64,000 nucleotides of DNA from Novosphingobium barchaimii LL02 (GTDB lineage Bacteria; Pseudomonadota; Alphaproteobacteria; Sphingomonadales; Sphingomonadaceae): assembly GCF_001046635.1 (NCBI RefSeq), contig NZ_KQ130453.1:315001-379000 (forward strand), given 5' to 3'. The notes below the pieces were generated by a model. The model searched no databases. It saw only the letters and a list, made by a program, of their open reading frames with translations, and was not told where the DNA came from. The position numbers and the translations under genes are program-made. Positions 35,199 to 44,135 of this stretch are shown here, in pieces; position 1 is the first letter of the stretch; each line of letters opens with the position of its first letter.

Positions 35199-36841
35199 GC
35201 CGCCAGGCTCCGCGAGATCGAATCCGCAGCCTTGATGCCAAGCGCCGCCATGGTCAGCGTGGAATTGACCACGCTGGCCGAAGGGATCGCGCCGCCGCCC
35301 GGCAGCCACAGGTTGGCATGGTCATGGGCCCGGCAATCGCCATCCACGACGGAATCGCGCTTGTCTGACCCCATGATGACGGCGCCCATGATGTGGTTGT
35401 TGGCGTTGAGGTCGGTGGTGATGTGGAATTCGTCGGCGTTGAACAGCTTGCCGATGTGTTCAAGCTGCTCGCAGGCCTTGTCGTAGCCCTTGCGGGCATA
35501 GTCGCCCAGTTCGTATGCGATGTCGGGGGAGGGCAGGCCCAGCCCGTCGCGCCGGGTCTTGGACAACGTCAGCCGGTTGGCGGGATTGGGCAGCGGCTCC
35601 AGGCTGATCGACAGGTCGACGCCATAGGCGGCGCGGCGGCGGATTTCGGTGTCGAGCGCCTCGCCTACAAGGCCCATCGCCAACGCCTTCTTGGTTGCGT
35701 TGTGGATCTGGCTGATGTTGTTGAGGATGATCTTGTTCGCCGAGTATTCCGAGCGGAACGCCCCGTCGCGCGGGCCCACCATGCAGCTCGACTGGGCCGG
35801 GCCGCGGCCGAGCCAGATCGGGCGGTCGGCCAGGAAAGTGCAGTGGAAGCCGGAGTGGTCCATCATGTTGCGCCCGACCTGGTCGGAGCTGTTGGCGATG
35901 CCGCGCGGATTGCGTGCGTTCGCCGCGAGCAGCAGCAGGCGCGGGGTCTCCACGCTGTTGCAGGCAATGACGAAGGTTTTGCCCGTGGCTTTGTGGCTGA
36001 CCTTGTCGGCATCGTACCAGTGGACTGCGGTGATGCGGTTGTTGTCGTCGGTGTCGATCTTGTAGACCACCGATTCAGCCAGAACCTTGGCGCCCTTGCG
36101 TTCGGCCGATTCCACCGAATGGATACCGTTGTACATCGCTCCGATCGGGCAGATGGGCTGACAGTTGTTATTGCCGCAGCAGGCCGGGCGGTCTTTCCAG
36201 GGCTTGACCATTCGGCCTTGCGGGATCGGTACCAGATTGTAGCCATGCGGGTTTACCACTTCAGCGAACGCGGTGTCGCCGTGACCCCAAGGTACCATGT
36301 CTGAAGGATAGGGCCGGCTGCGCTCCGGCGGTGACTGGCGCGCAGGGTCGTGAGGACCGGAGACGCCCATCGCCTCCTCCGCGCGGCAATAGTAAGGTTC
36401 GAGATCGTCGTAGCTGATCGGCCAGTCGCGCCCCACGCCATAAGTGGACTGCATCTTGAGGTCGACCGGCAGATGGCGCCAGCACGACGCTGCCCAGTGC
36501 CACGTGGTGCCGCCCACGGCACGGATATAGCCTTGCTTGAAGCCCTTGGCGTCGGGCCCTGTCAGGTGGATGTAGTCGTTCGCCGGCCAATAGAGCGGTG
36601 CGGTGGCATGGGGTGATTGCGGATAGGGGCCCTGGAAATCGTTGCCGGCCCGCCGTTCGAAACTGAAGTTGCGCCAGTTTTCGACCACGTCCGCGCGGTT
36701 GAGGCGCGGGCCGGCTTCCAGCACCAGGACCGCATGACCTTCGCCAGCCAGCTGATCCGCGATCAATGCCCCGACAACGCCGGAACCGACGATCACCACG
36801 TCTGCGGCGGCATCGCCGTCGATGAAATCAACTTCCCTCAT
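35195..36841 (-). CDS. GMC-family FAD dehydrogenase, large subunit
   Basis: A 548-residue flavoprotein of the gluconate/2-ketogluconate/sorbitol/fructose dehydrogenase type. The FAD-binding Rossmann motif VVIVGSGVVGALIADQLAGEGH sits near residue 15-35 (G-x-G-x2-G). The GMC signature is GGTTWHWAASCWRHLP near 105. A Cys cluster (CCGNNNCQPICPIGAMYNG, about 215) could hold an iron-sulfur cluster, as in FAD-glucose dehydrogenases of this group. The C-terminal active site includes NNHIMGAVIMG and GGGAIPSASVVNSTLTMAALG. It lacks a signal peptide; export probably follows from pairing with the Tat-signalled small subunit. The start overlaps the small-subunit stop. Confidence 0.94.
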   Translation of the reverse strand: MREVDFIDGDAAADVVIVGSGVVGALIADQLAGEGHAVLVLEAGPRLNRADVVENWRNFSFERRAGNDFQGPYPQSPHATAPLYWPANDYIHLTGPDAKGFKQGYIRAVGGTTWHWAASCWRHLPVDLKMQSTYGVGRDWPISYDDLEPYYCRAEEAMGVSGPHDPARQSPPERSRPYPSDMVPWGHGDTAFAEVVNPHGYNLVPIPQGRMVKPWKDRPACCGNNNCQPICPIGAMYNGIHSVESAERKGAKVLAESVVYKIDTDDNNRITAVHWYDADKVSHKATGKTFVIACNSVETPRLLLLAANARNPRGIANSSDQVGRNMMDHSGFHCTFLADRPIWLGRGPAQSSCMVGPRDGAFRSEYSANKIILNNISQIHNATKKALAMGLVGEALDTEIRRRAAYGVDLSISLEPLPNPANRLTLSKTRRDGLGLPSPDIAYELGDYARKGYDKACEQLEHIGKLFNADEFHITTDLNANNHIMGAVIMGSDKRDSVVDGDCRAHDHANLWLPGGGAIPSASVVNSTLTMAALGIKAADSISRSLAA

Positions 36842-37443
36842 TTCTGCGACTTTCCTGCAGTTTGTCTGGCGCCGTTCGGGCGGGCAGCAGTGCCTGATAT
36901 CTCCACCGAGGGCGGCGACGCGGTCCACCAGGCGGGACCGCCAAGCTGATAGGTTGGCGGGAACAGGGCGTCCGCGACCGGCCGGTTCATCAGCGCGTCG
37001 GCATAGGCAATGGCTTGCGCGGACACTCCGGTGCCGACGGTGCCGGTGTACCAGGCGGCGACGATGGCCAGCGCCGCCTCGTGCTGGGCCGGAGTAGTGG
37101 CATCCAGCAGGGCGGTGGGGTTGGGGTGCTGGCGGGCCAGCGCGGCGAGCGCGGCAAACGTGGCCGCGATGTCCGGGAAAAGCTGACGAAACGCCTGTGC
37201 GGTCCTTGCAGCGATGACAGGATCGAGGTCGGGATGACCCGTGATCGCCTGCGACAGCGCGAGGAATACCGGATCCTCGGGCACCGCGACGACGCCTTCG
37301 GCGCCATCGATTTGCGATGGCGCCGTTCCGTGGCACGCAGCGAGCATCAGGCTCACCGCCGTGCCGATAGCAAACGCACGGCGCGTCATGCCGCTGGCAA
37401 TATCTCCGGTTCCCTCGAAAGCGAGATCACTTGCCTGATCCAT
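36838..37443 (-). CDS. GMC dehydrogenase small subunit (gluconate 2-dehydrogenase subunit 3-like), Tat signal
   Basis: 201 residues. A twin-arginine leader (GMTRRAFAIGTAVSLMLAAC) carries also a lipobox-like LAAC. The mature part is helical (DPVFLALSQAITGHPDLDP; FRQLFPDIAATFAALAALA) and ends with WYTGTVG..AIAYADALMNR and PTYQLGGPAWW, typical of the small subunit that chaperones and exports the flavoprotein through Tat. ATG at 37443 has a GGAGG ribosome site. It is the first gene of a five-gene operon, divergent from the LysR gene. Confidence 0.92.
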   Translation of the reverse strand: MDQASDLAFEGTGDIASGMTRRAFAIGTAVSLMLAACHGTAPSQIDGAEGVVAVPEDPVFLALSQAITGHPDLDPVIAARTAQAFRQLFPDIAATFAALAALARQHPNPTALLDATTPAQHEAALAIVAAWYTGTVGTGVSAQAIAYADALMNRPVADALFPPTYQLGGPAWWTASPPSVEISGTAARPNGARQTAGKSQK

Positions 37444-37693
37444 CGAACTGCCTCCACGATGAGGCAGCAGGCCAAAAGGCAGGCTAACCCCAGCGGTCAT
37501 AAGAAATTTAATCGGGCCAATGCCCGCCGATCGCATTATCCGACCGTAACGCACGGTGTTCTGGCACCGGGTACGTCATGCCATGGGGGATCGGTCTTCC
37601 AAAGTTATGGATTTTGGCCGAAAACCGATCCGTCATGGTTGCCGGCCTTATCGCATCGCGATGCAAAGGCCCCACAATGCTATTGGCGTACGG

Positions 37694-37711
37694 CCATAAA
37701 GTATTTTATGG
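37694..37711. promoter_or_regulatory. Dyad in the LysR/dehydrogenase intergenic region
   Basis: CCATAAA-GTAT-TTTATGG is a perfect 7-bp inverted repeat, 6 nt before the LysR start and about 250 nt from the divergent dehydrogenase operon. It is a candidate LysR autoregulatory site. The remaining 37444-37693 spacer shows no gene. Confidence 0.55.
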
Positions 37712-37717
37712 CAGGAC

Positions 37718-38665
37718 ATGTCCTTGCAACGTCTACGCACTTTCATCGAAGTCTATCGGCACGGTTCGATCAGTGCTGCCGCGCGTGCGCTTGACCTTTC
37801 CCAGCCCGCAGTCTCGCAGCATGTCGCCGGGCTTGAGGGGACGATCGGGCGGTCTTTATTCGAAAGGCGCAATCAGGGCGTCGTACCGACCGCAGCCGCG
37901 CATGAACTGGCGAAAGACCTTGGCGATCGTCTTGATGCGGCTGAAATGGCTCTGGCAGCGGCGCGGGTTCGGTCGGAAGAACTGGCCGGGACAATCCAGA
38001 TCGTCGGCCAAAGCGACTTTCTCTCTGAATTCGTGACGCCGCACCTGCTGCCGCTGCTGGACAGCGGAATGCTCGTACGGCTTCATGCGGCTGGGCCCGG
38101 TCAGCTAGAGCAATTGCTTCTCGATGGGCACTGCGACCTCGGAATTTCGGGTTTCGTGGTGAACGACAAGCGCTTGCGCAGCGAAAAACTACTGCGCCAA
38201 CGCGTTCGTGCGGTGGCGGCACCCGCAGTCGTTGCGGAGATCGAGAAGGCGGCCGATCTTGAAGCGGGGCTGCAATCGCAGCCGCTGCTGGCTTATACAT
38301 TCGAACGATCGCTGGTCGATTTCTGGGCGAGCAGGCAGGCGATCACGGTAGGGACGAAACCGGTCGCCTTCATGGCGCATAATCTTCACGCGCTGCGAAC
38401 GCTGGCCATGAGCGGCTATGGCTGGACTGTGATGCCCGAGTATTTCTGTCGGTCCCAGATCGCGGAGGGGCGGCTGCGAGCCATTGCCGGGCCTATGGAG
38501 GACCCCTTGATGTCCTACTACCTGGTCTGGGCTCCCAGTGCGCTTCGCAATCCCAGAACTGCGAGCGCGCGCCAGGAACTCATCCGTAGTTTTCATGCCA
38601 TGGAACCGTGGGGCGTGGAAGGCGACGTCAATGCAGCTTCAGGCGCGGTCGAACGATTCGGTTGA
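37718..38665 (+). CDS. LysR-family transcriptional regulator
   Basis: 315 residues. The N-terminal winged HTH is canonical (LQRLRTFIEVYRHGSISAAA, then ALDLSQPAVSQHVAGLEG at about residues 25-45), with effector domain from about 90 (LAGTIQIVGQSDFLSEFVTP; LLDGHCDLGISGFVV). Divergent placement from the GMC dehydrogenase operon makes it the natural activator of that operon. Its 3' end overlaps the convergent ndh gene by 38 nt. Confidence 0.92.
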   Translation: MSLQRLRTFIEVYRHGSISAAARALDLSQPAVSQHVAGLEGTIGRSLFERRNQGVVPTAAAHELAKDLGDRLDAAEMALAAARVRSEELAGTIQIVGQSDFLSEFVTPHLLPLLDSGMLVRLHAAGPGQLEQLLLDGHCDLGISGFVVNDKRLRSEKLLRQRVRAVAAPAVVAEIEKAADLEAGLQSQPLLAYTFERSLVDFWASRQAITVGTKPVAFMAHNLHALRTLAMSGYGWTVMPEYFCRSQIAEGRLRAIAGPMEDPLMSYYLVWAPSALRNPRTASARQELIRSFHAMEPWGVEGDVNAASGAVERFG

Positions 38666-39944
38666 CGTGACCGACGGTGATCAGCGCCGCGCCCTTGATC
38701 CATCCGTGAATGGCGATCAGATGCATCCGGTAAAGCGAGAGGTAGATGAATCGGGCCAGCCGTCCTTCCACCGCCAGCTTGCCGCCGACGAGATTACCCA
38801 TCAGCGACCCTACGGTGGAGAAGCGGCTGAGCGACACTAGCGACCCGTGGTCCTTGTAGACGAATGGAACGGGGGCCTTGTCTGTCATGAGGCGCTTGAG
38901 ATTGTCGAAGACCACGTCGGCCATCTGGTGGGCGGCCTGCGCGCGGGGCGGCACCGGACGTTCCTCGCCGGGCAGCAGGCAGAAGGCGCAATCCCCCATG
39001 GCGAATATGCGTTCATCTGTGATCGATTGCAGGGTCGGGCGCACGACGACCTGTCCCGATCGGGCGAGTTCCAGCCCATCGAGCCCGCCAGCGATAGGCA
39101 CCGCCTTTACGCCGGCGGCCCAGACCTGAAGGTCCGCCGTGATGACTTCCCCCTGACGGGTATCCATGCCTTGCGCAGTGGAGGCAGTCACTTGCGTGTC
39201 GGTGAGCACGCGGACGCCCAGGGCTTCCAGTTCATGGTGCGCGGCGGCAGCAAGCCGCTCGGGCAGGGCGGGCAGGATGCGCGGGCCAGCCTCGATCAGG
39301 GTCACTTCCAGGCGGCTGCCGTCGAACACTTCAAGCCCGTAATAGCCGAGCGCTTCGGCTGCGTTGAAGAGTTCCGCCGCCAGTTCCACGCCGGTCGCGC
39401 CGCCGCCCACGATCGCGATCCGCACCCGCGCGTTGTCGGAAGGGCTGGCCGTCATTGCGCGCGAAACCCGCAGGCACTGGTCCAGCAGGCGGTCGCGGAA
39501 GGCGTCTGCCTGCTTGTGACTGTCGAGGAAGGTGCAGTTGTCCGCGACGCCGGGGGTGCCGAAGTCGTTGGTGACCGAGCCGTAGGCCAGTACCAGATAG
39601 TCGTAGCGGATGACGTGAGCGGCCACGACTTCGTTGCCCTTGTCGTCGTTGACCGGGGCAAGATGGACCTGGCGCGCCGTACGGTCGATCGACGCCAGCG
39701 AGCCGTAGAAGTAGCGATAGCCCCAGCGGTGGCAGTGGCTGCGATAGCCCACTTCATCCATGTTGGCGTCGAGTGAACCGGTTGCAACTTCGTGAAGCAG
39801 GGGCTTCCAGATATGGGTTCTGGTGCGATCGACGAGGATGATGTCGTGGTGCTTTCGCCCGTATCGCCTACCTAGCTTGGCAGCCAGTTCGAGGCCTGCC
39901 GCACCGCCACCGACGATCACGATCTGGATCTTGCCGGCTTTCAT
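38628..39944 (-). CDS. ndh: Type II NADH dehydrogenase (non-proton-pumping)
   Basis: A 438-residue flavoprotein that oxidises NADH and reduces ubiquinone at the inner face of the membrane. Two Rossmann motifs are seen: FAD site VIVGGGAAGLELAAKLG at residue 8 and NAD site IAIVGGGATGVELAAEL near 175. ATGSLDAN-type and FAMGDCAFC segments match FAD contacts, and the C-terminal amphipathic region (AVEGRLARFIYLSLYRMHLIA) is the membrane anchor. It appears monocistronic and supplies the quinone-reducing branch of respiration. Confidence 0.94.
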   Translation of the reverse strand: MKAGKIQIVIVGGGAAGLELAAKLGRRYGRKHHDIILVDRTRTHIWKPLLHEVATGSLDANMDEVGYRSHCHRWGYRYFYGSLASIDRTARQVHLAPVNDDKGNEVVAAHVIRYDYLVLAYGSVTNDFGTPGVADNCTFLDSHKQADAFRDRLLDQCLRVSRAMTASPSDNARVRIAIVGGGATGVELAAELFNAAEALGYYGLEVFDGSRLEVTLIEAGPRILPALPERLAAAAHHELEALGVRVLTDTQVTASTAQGMDTRQGEVITADLQVWAAGVKAVPIAGGLDGLELARSGQVVVRPTLQSITDERIFAMGDCAFCLLPGEERPVPPRAQAAHQMADVVFDNLKRLMTDKAPVPFVYKDHGSLVSLSRFSTVGSLMGNLVGGKLAVEGRLARFIYLSLYRMHLIAIHGWIKGAALITVGHVNRIVRPRLKLH

Positions 39945-40090
39945 AATCTACTCCTGATGGTGGTGGCCGAATGACTGGCAATCGAGGCGCTGTGCTGATG
40001 CCGCATTTTCTGCCGAGTTATGTTGTGTCTGGCCGCAAGCTTGGTGATCGACGGAATTTTGGCCCAGACGCAATGATCGCCCGCTCCTGC

Positions 40091-40122
40091 AAAAAGGAAA
40101 GCCGACCACAAGGGTCGGCTTT
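40091..40122 (-). terminator. Intrinsic terminator, minus strand, without an obvious gene
   Basis: AAAGCCGACC and GGTCGGCTTT form a 10-bp stem with a 5-nt loop. On the minus strand the stem is followed by CCTTTTT, so it should stop leftward transcription coming from beyond 40123. No minus-strand gene is convincing in 40123-40588. Confidence 0.65.
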
Positions 40123-40169
40123 GAAAGTTTTGGGAGAGGATGCCTGAAAGGCGGTCGCGTTCTCGACCA

Positions 40170-40184
40170 TGCTGCAATGCAGCA
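40170..40184. promoter_or_regulatory. PhaR-type palindrome (CTGC-N3-GCAG)
   Basis: TGCTGCAATGCAGCA is a perfect 7-1-7 palindrome containing CTGC-AAT-GCAG, the site known for the polyhydroxybutyrate regulator PhaR of alphaproteobacteria, normally before phasin or PHB genes. No phasin gene is recognised here. The 39945-40588 gap otherwise holds no supported gene and includes the promoters of ndh (-) and acnB (+). Confidence 0.45.
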
Positions 40185-40588
40185 CAAGTGTGTACTTTGC
40201 ACCCGCGAATTCACCATTAGCAACAGACCGGCGTGGAAGGTCCTTACCACCTTGAAGGACAACAGAAAAACAGACCAGGTGACGACTTCCCGCGAACTGA
40301 CCATGGCCTTTGGCCGGATAGCCAACCAAAACTTCATTATCGGCCCAACCGGCAAAGACCGGGCCGTGCAGTATTGGCGTTTTTCATAATGGCAATTCGG
40401 CACCCCTGCTTGCGAGCAATTCTCAACCGCTCCAGGTGCCATCCCAAACGCCATTTTTGTCGGCATTCGGTGCCTTGCCAGCCCGGCTTGGTTGGCTTAC
40501 CGGGACCCCATCTGTCTCCACGCCGGTCAATGTTTTCGGAACGCAGCGCCGAATCCGGGTCCGTGCACCTCATGATGTTGGGATTACG

Positions 40589-43378
40589 ATGAGCGTATAT
40601 CAAGATTACCTGGCCGAAATCAAAACCCGCGAAGCTGAAGGGCTTGCTCCCAAGCCGATCGACGACGGCAAGCTGATCGCTGAAATTATCGCTCTCATCA
40701 CGGATGCCGGCAGCGCGCACCGCGCCGATGCCCTCAAGTTCCTCGTCTACAACACTCTGCCCGGCACCACGAGCGCGGCTGTCGTCAAGGCGGCGTTCCT
40801 GAAGCAGGTCATTCTGGGCGAAACGATCGTCCCGGAAATTACCCCGACTTTCGCCCTGGAACTGCTTTCGCACATGAAGGGCGGCCCCTCGGTCGAAGTG
40901 CTGCTCGACATTGCCCTTGGCGATGACGCCGCAATCGCAGCACGCGCAGGCGACGTGCTGCAGACCCAGGTCTACCTCTATGACGCTGACATGTTCCGCC
41001 TGCGCGATGCCTTCAAGGCCGGCAATGCGGTCGCCAAGGCCGTTCTGGAAAGCTACGCCAAGGCGGAGTTCTTCACCAAGCTCCCCGAAGTAGAGGACGA
41101 GATCAAGGTCGTGACCTTCATCGCCGGCGAAGGCGATATCTCGACCGACCTGCTCTCGCCGGGCAATCAGGCGCACTCGCGCTCGGACCGCGAACTGCAC
41201 GGCCAGTGCATGATCACGCCCGAAGCACAGCAGCAGATCGTGGCGCTGAAGGCCCAGCACCCCGACAAGCGCGTGATGCTGATCGCCGAAAAGGGCACGA
41301 TGGGCGTTGGCTCGTCGCGCATGTCCGGCGTCAACAACGTGGCGCTGTGGACCGGCAAGCAGTCCAGCCCCTACGTGCCGTTCGTCAACTTCGCCCCGGT
41401 CGTCGCTGGCACCAACGGCATCTCGCCGATCTTCGCGACCACCGTCGACGTGACCGGCGGCATTGGCGTCAACCTGAAGAATTGGGTCAAGAAGGTCGGC
41501 GAAGACGGGAAGCCCATCATCAACAATGACGGCAACCCGGTCCTCGAACAGGCTTTCTCGGTCGAAACCGGCACCGTCCTGAAGATCGACGTCAAGGGCA
41601 AGACCCTGCGCGACGAGAACGGCAACGAACTAGTCGATATAGCCGCCGCCTTCACGCCCCAGAAGATGGAGTTCATGAAGGCCGGCAGCTCCTATGCCAT
41701 CGTCTTCGGCAAGAAGCTGCAGACCTTCGCCGCCGAGACCTTGGGCGTCGAGGCGACCCCGGTCTACGCTCCGAACAAGGAAATCACCGAAGAAGGCCAG
41801 GGCCTGACCGCGGTCGAGAAGATCTTCAACCGCAACGCCGTCGGCGTGACGCCGGGCAAGGTGTTGCACGCCGGTTCTGACGTGCGCGTCAAGGTGAACA
41901 TCGTTGGTTCGCAGGACACCACCGGCCTGATGACCGCGCAGGAGCTTGAGGCGATGGCGGCTACCGTCATCTCGCCGATCGTGGACGGCGCCTATCAGTC
42001 GGGCTGCCACACGGCATCCGTCTGGGACAAGAAGGCGCAGGCCAACATCCCGAAGCTCATGTCCTTCATGAACAACTTCGGCCTGATCACCGCGCGCGAT
42101 CCCAAGGGCGTCTACCACGCGATGACCGACGTGATCCACAAGGTCCTGAACGACATCACCGTGGACGATTGGGCGATCATCATTGGCGGCGACAGCCACA
42201 CCCGCATGTCCAAGGGCGTGGCCTTCGGTGCAGACTCCGGCACCGTGGCGCTGGCGCTGGCCACCGGCGAGGCGACCATGCCGATTCCTCAGTCGGTGAA
42301 GGTGACGTTCAAGGGCTCGATGCAGCCGCACATGGACTTCCGCGACGTGGTGCACGGCACCCAGGCGCAGATGCTCAAGCAGTGCGGCGACAACGTGTTC
42401 CAGGGCCGGATCATCGAAGTCCACCTCGGCACGCTGCTGGCCGACCAGGCCTTTACGTTCACCGACTGGACGGCCGAAATGAAGGCCAAGGCCTCGATCT
42501 GCATCTCGCAGGACGAGACGCTGATCGAGTCGCTGGAAATCGCCAAGTCGCGCATCCAGATCATGATCGACAAGGGCATGGAAAATGCCGCCGGCACGCT
42601 TCGCGGCCTGATCGCCAAGGCCGATGCCCGCATCGCCGAGATCCGTTCGGGCGAGAAGCCAGCGCTGGCTCCCGACGCCAATGCGAAGTACTTCGCTGAG
42701 GTCGTTGTCGACCTGGACCTGATCGACGAGCCGATGATCGCCGACCCCGACGTGAACAACGCCGACGTGTCCAAGCGCTACACCCACGATACGATCCGCC
42801 CGGTTTCGTACTACGGCGGTACCAAGAAGGTCGATCTCGGCTTCGTTGGCTCGTGCATGGTGCACAAGGGCGACATGAAGATCGTCGCGCAGATGCTCAA
42901 GAACATCGAGAAGACCGAAGGTACGGTCGCGTTCAAGGCGCCTCTCGTCGTCGCGGCTCCGACCTACAACATCATCGACGAGCTCAAGGCGGAAGGGGAT
43001 TGGGAAATCCTCCAGAAGTACTCGGGCTTCGAATTCGATGACGTAAAGCCGAAGACCTCCACCCGCGTAGAGTACGAGAACATCCTCTATCTCGAACGCC
43101 CCGGCTGCAACCTGTGCATGGGCAACCAGGAGAAGGCGGAAAAGGGCGACACCGTCCTCGCCACCTCCACCCGCCTGTTCCAGGGCCGCGTCGTCGAGGA
43201 CAGCGCCGAGAAGAAGGGCGAATCGCTCCTGGCTTCGACCCCCGTCGTGGTGCTGTCGGCTATCCTCGGCCGCACGCCGAGCACCGAGGAATACAAGGCT
43301 GCCGTCGTCGGGATCGATCTGACCAAGTTCGCTCCGCCAAAGAGCCCTGTGATCGACCCCAAGTCCGTTCAGTTCTAA
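40589..43378 (+). CDS. acnB: Aconitate hydratase B
   Basis: Bifunctional aconitase/2-methylisocitrate dehydratase of the TCA cycle, 929 residues, somewhat longer than the 865 of E. coli AcnB. ATG at 40589 gives the typical beginning (MSVYQDYLAEIKTREAEGL) and HEAT-like helical domain (to about 160), then swivel domain and the catalytic core. The [4Fe-4S] ligands are visible in GFVGSCMVHKGDM near residue 756 and PGCNLCMGNQEKAEKG near 840. RNA-binding moonlighting is known for AcnB in other bacteria. It is a stand-alone gene with a strong downstream hairpin. Confidence 0.96.
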   Translation: MSVYQDYLAEIKTREAEGLAPKPIDDGKLIAEIIALITDAGSAHRADALKFLVYNTLPGTTSAAVVKAAFLKQVILGETIVPEITPTFALELLSHMKGGPSVEVLLDIALGDDAAIAARAGDVLQTQVYLYDADMFRLRDAFKAGNAVAKAVLESYAKAEFFTKLPEVEDEIKVVTFIAGEGDISTDLLSPGNQAHSRSDRELHGQCMITPEAQQQIVALKAQHPDKRVMLIAEKGTMGVGSSRMSGVNNVALWTGKQSSPYVPFVNFAPVVAGTNGISPIFATTVDVTGGIGVNLKNWVKKVGEDGKPIINNDGNPVLEQAFSVETGTVLKIDVKGKTLRDENGNELVDIAAAFTPQKMEFMKAGSSYAIVFGKKLQTFAAETLGVEATPVYAPNKEITEEGQGLTAVEKIFNRNAVGVTPGKVLHAGSDVRVKVNIVGSQDTTGLMTAQELEAMAATVISPIVDGAYQSGCHTASVWDKKAQANIPKLMSFMNNFGLITARDPKGVYHAMTDVIHKVLNDITVDDWAIIIGGDSHTRMSKGVAFGADSGTVALALATGEATMPIPQSVKVTFKGSMQPHMDFRDVVHGTQAQMLKQCGDNVFQGRIIEVHLGTLLADQAFTFTDWTAEMKAKASICISQDETLIESLEIAKSRIQIMIDKGMENAAGTLRGLIAKADARIAEIRSGEKPALAPDANAKYFAEVVVDLDLIDEPMIADPDVNNADVSKRYTHDTIRPVSYYGGTKKVDLGFVGSCMVHKGDMKIVAQMLKNIEKTEGTVAFKAPLVVAAPTYNIIDELKAEGDWEILQKYSGFEFDDVKPKTSTRVEYENILYLERPGCNLCMGNQEKAEKGDTVLATSTRLFQGRVVEDSAEKKGESLLASTPVVVLSAILGRTPSTEEYKAAVVGIDLTKFAPPKSPVIDPKSVQF

Positions 43379-43417
43379 GACTCGGACTGGATCGGTCAGC
43401 ACTTACACGCGTCCTTA

Positions 43418-43456
43418 GAAGCGGCGGCGTATGCGGTTCGCATGCGCCGCCGCTTC
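43418..43456 (+). terminator. Strong hairpin after acnB
   Basis: Arms 43418-43435 and 43439-43456 pair over 18 bp with one G-U wobble and a 3-nt loop; core GAAGCGGCGGCG/CGCCGCCGCTTC. It lies 40 nt after the acnB stop and lacks a T tract, and probably acts as a terminator or 3' stabiliser. Confidence 0.75.
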
Positions 43457-43515
43457 GGGTCGACTGGTGATTTCGGGCTCACATCGTCCCAAGCCAATCT
43501 CGGGCCGGTTGCGAT

Positions 43516-43749
43516 ATGTCCCAGAAGCACGTGCACCTGATGGAGGTGCGGCCGCTGACGATGTCGGACGCCGCGACCATCAACCATTCCGTGCATGTCT
43601 TGGGGTATCAAAGCGTGTCCCAGGTCACCCGCGAATATGGACGGATGGTCGGTCAGACACCGGCCCACGGCATCAAAGAGGCAAGGCACCGAAAGCGCAC
43701 GGGACGACCCTGCTGCGGGCGCGGGTCTGTCCATTCCTTTAAGCCTTGA
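43516..43749 (+). pseudogene. AraC-family regulator C-terminal remnant
   Basis: A 77-codon frame resembling only the second HTH of AraC regulators: SDAATINHSVHVLGYQSVSQ and QVTREYGRMVGQTPAHGI match the family's A...GY.S.SQF.REY.R.FG..P element. The first HTH and ligand domain are missing and the tail is basic junk. It is best read as a fragment, not a functional protein. Confidence 0.5.
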
Positions 43750-43833
43750 CGCAGATTCGCGAACTCTGCGTGTTCCGCATAGGCTGGCCATTCCTGCGAA
43801 GACGATCATGCGGCGCCGTTTTCTAACCGCGCA

Positions 43834-43959
43834 AAACAACCGGTTGCCCCATTCCAGCGTGGCGTACCCGGCGGCCTCAAACGATCGCCAAGGTCCTGGC
43901 CTGTGGATCACCTCGACTTTGCAGATGCCGTTGATCGCCTCTGCCAAGTCGCGACATTG
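43834..43959 (-). pseudogene. IS3-type transposase OrfB remnant
   Basis: Minus-strand codons read LAEAINGICKVEVIH and RPGPWRSFEAAGYATLEWGN, the well-known C-terminal stretch of IS3-family OrfB proteins (ET-INGLYK..VIH..GPW.S...VE.ATLEWVDW). Both ends are lost. It is unrelated to the intact IS at 19.6-20.8 kb, whose OrfB reads differently here, so it marks an older insertion next to the AraC fragment. Confidence 0.7.
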
Positions 43960-44099
43960 GTGAAATCCGCAACCTGAGAGGCAAACCCGTTCGTCGTCTT
44001 GCTGCCCATATACCCTGCCTCTCGGGAGCTAGGGCGCCGGCAATCGCGGCGTGGTTTCTGTCACCATCTTTGCCAGTCTTGAAACAGGGTTGATGAAAA

Positions 44100-44113
44100 T
44101 GATACCGGTGTCA
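44100..44113 (+). promoter_or_regulatory. LacI-type operator before the LamG enzyme gene
   Basis: TGATACCGGTGTCA is a near-perfect palindrome of the LacI form TGNNANCGNTNNCA, 22 nt before the ATG at 44136 and beside the ribosome site AAAGGAG. Its core differs from the GATAGCGCTATC sites downstream, so it may answer to another LacI member. Confidence 0.55.
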
Positions 44114-44135
44114 TAAAAGGAGCGTTAAACGTGCC

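Noticed and set aside
40177-40389. 70-codon plus-strand frame beginning in the PhaR-type palindrome
   Set aside because: No ribosome site and no family; the palindrome explains the sequence better.
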